A DNA stretch of 64,000 bases from CALDTK01 sp965215215 (GTDB lineage: Bacteria; Bacteroidota; Bacteroidia; Chitinophagales; Saprospiraceae), in contig OZ244043.1 in NCBI GenBank assembly GCA_965215215.1, forward strand, positions 3,100,001 through 3,164,000. Reading direction: 5' to 3'. Position 1 is the first letter of the stretch; each line of letters starts with the position of its first letter. Of this stretch, positions 63,957 to 64,000 are shown in pieces. Under the pieces are notes generated by a model, which was given only the letters and a program-made list of their open reading frames with translations, was not told where the DNA came from and searched no databases. A program made the translations under genes and the position numbers.

Positions 63957-64000
63957 GCGCCGTCGCCGTATCCTACTCGACCTATCCGAACCGAAGCTAT

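Noticed and set aside
1..64000. CRISPR arrays, tRNA and rRNA genes
   Set aside because: No evenly spaced direct repeats with unique spacers and no recognisable tRNA arms or rRNA segments were seen by eye; a covariance-model scan would settle this.

Overview
The window looks like a chromosomal segment of a GC-rich, free-living Bacteroidota, probably a Saprospiria/Lewinella-type organism. The grounds are: four SusC/SusD outer-membrane uptake pairs, Bacteroidota-type lipoproteins, an ArgF'-type (N-acylornithine) transcarbamylase in an arg operon headed by a GNAT protein, a mevalonate-pathway decarboxylase, an Spt/Kbl-type alpha-oxoamine synthase and PD40/CRD envelope proteins. Genus is inference.

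Layout. 1-12.6 kb is GC-rich core: the end of an RND efflux permease, a deoxyribonucleotidase and a TolC-type protein in one run; a GT2 glycosyltransferase flanked by two large polytopic membrane proteins; hisIE-kynU; a TPR/PD40/CRD envelope protein; and a small membrane protein. 12.6-43.2 kb is an accessory zone. Four susC-susD pairs (12.7-18.8, 19.9-24.5, 29.6-33.9, 38.7-43.1 kb), all on the + strand, are separated by decayed insertion sequences, an orphan tyrosine recombinase and two small cysteine-containing exported proteins. Much of it (about 19-34 kb) is visibly more AT-rich than the flanks. The one structurally complete mobile element is an IS66 (35,393-37,669) with a perfect 8-bp target duplication, sitting inside an older IS3-family element.

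43.2-64 kb is core again: an M14 carboxypeptidase; a large gluzincin/propeller/barrel protein; then a long minus-strand block. That block runs GNAT-argG-argC, is interrupted by an opposite-strand AAA/DUF234 ATPase, and continues argD-argF'-argB-mvaD-rhodanese lipoprotein-alpha-oxoamine synthase-VOC protein. Many junctions are 4-base ATGA/GTGA overlaps, implying translational coupling. It ends with a TPR histidine kinase, dapD and rlmD. ArgF' has Ala at the position that discriminates acetyl from succinyl substrates, so arginine synthesis probably runs on succinylated intermediates.

The most unexpected signal is a 14-mer, GTTTTNGCGNAAGC. It occurs nine times exactly, plus close variants, in the two core flanks and never, as far as I could see by eye, between about 10.4 and 44.7 kb. 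It appears in both orientations, in different reading frames and once between genes, so it looks selected at DNA level. No tRNA, rRNA or CRISPR array was recognised.
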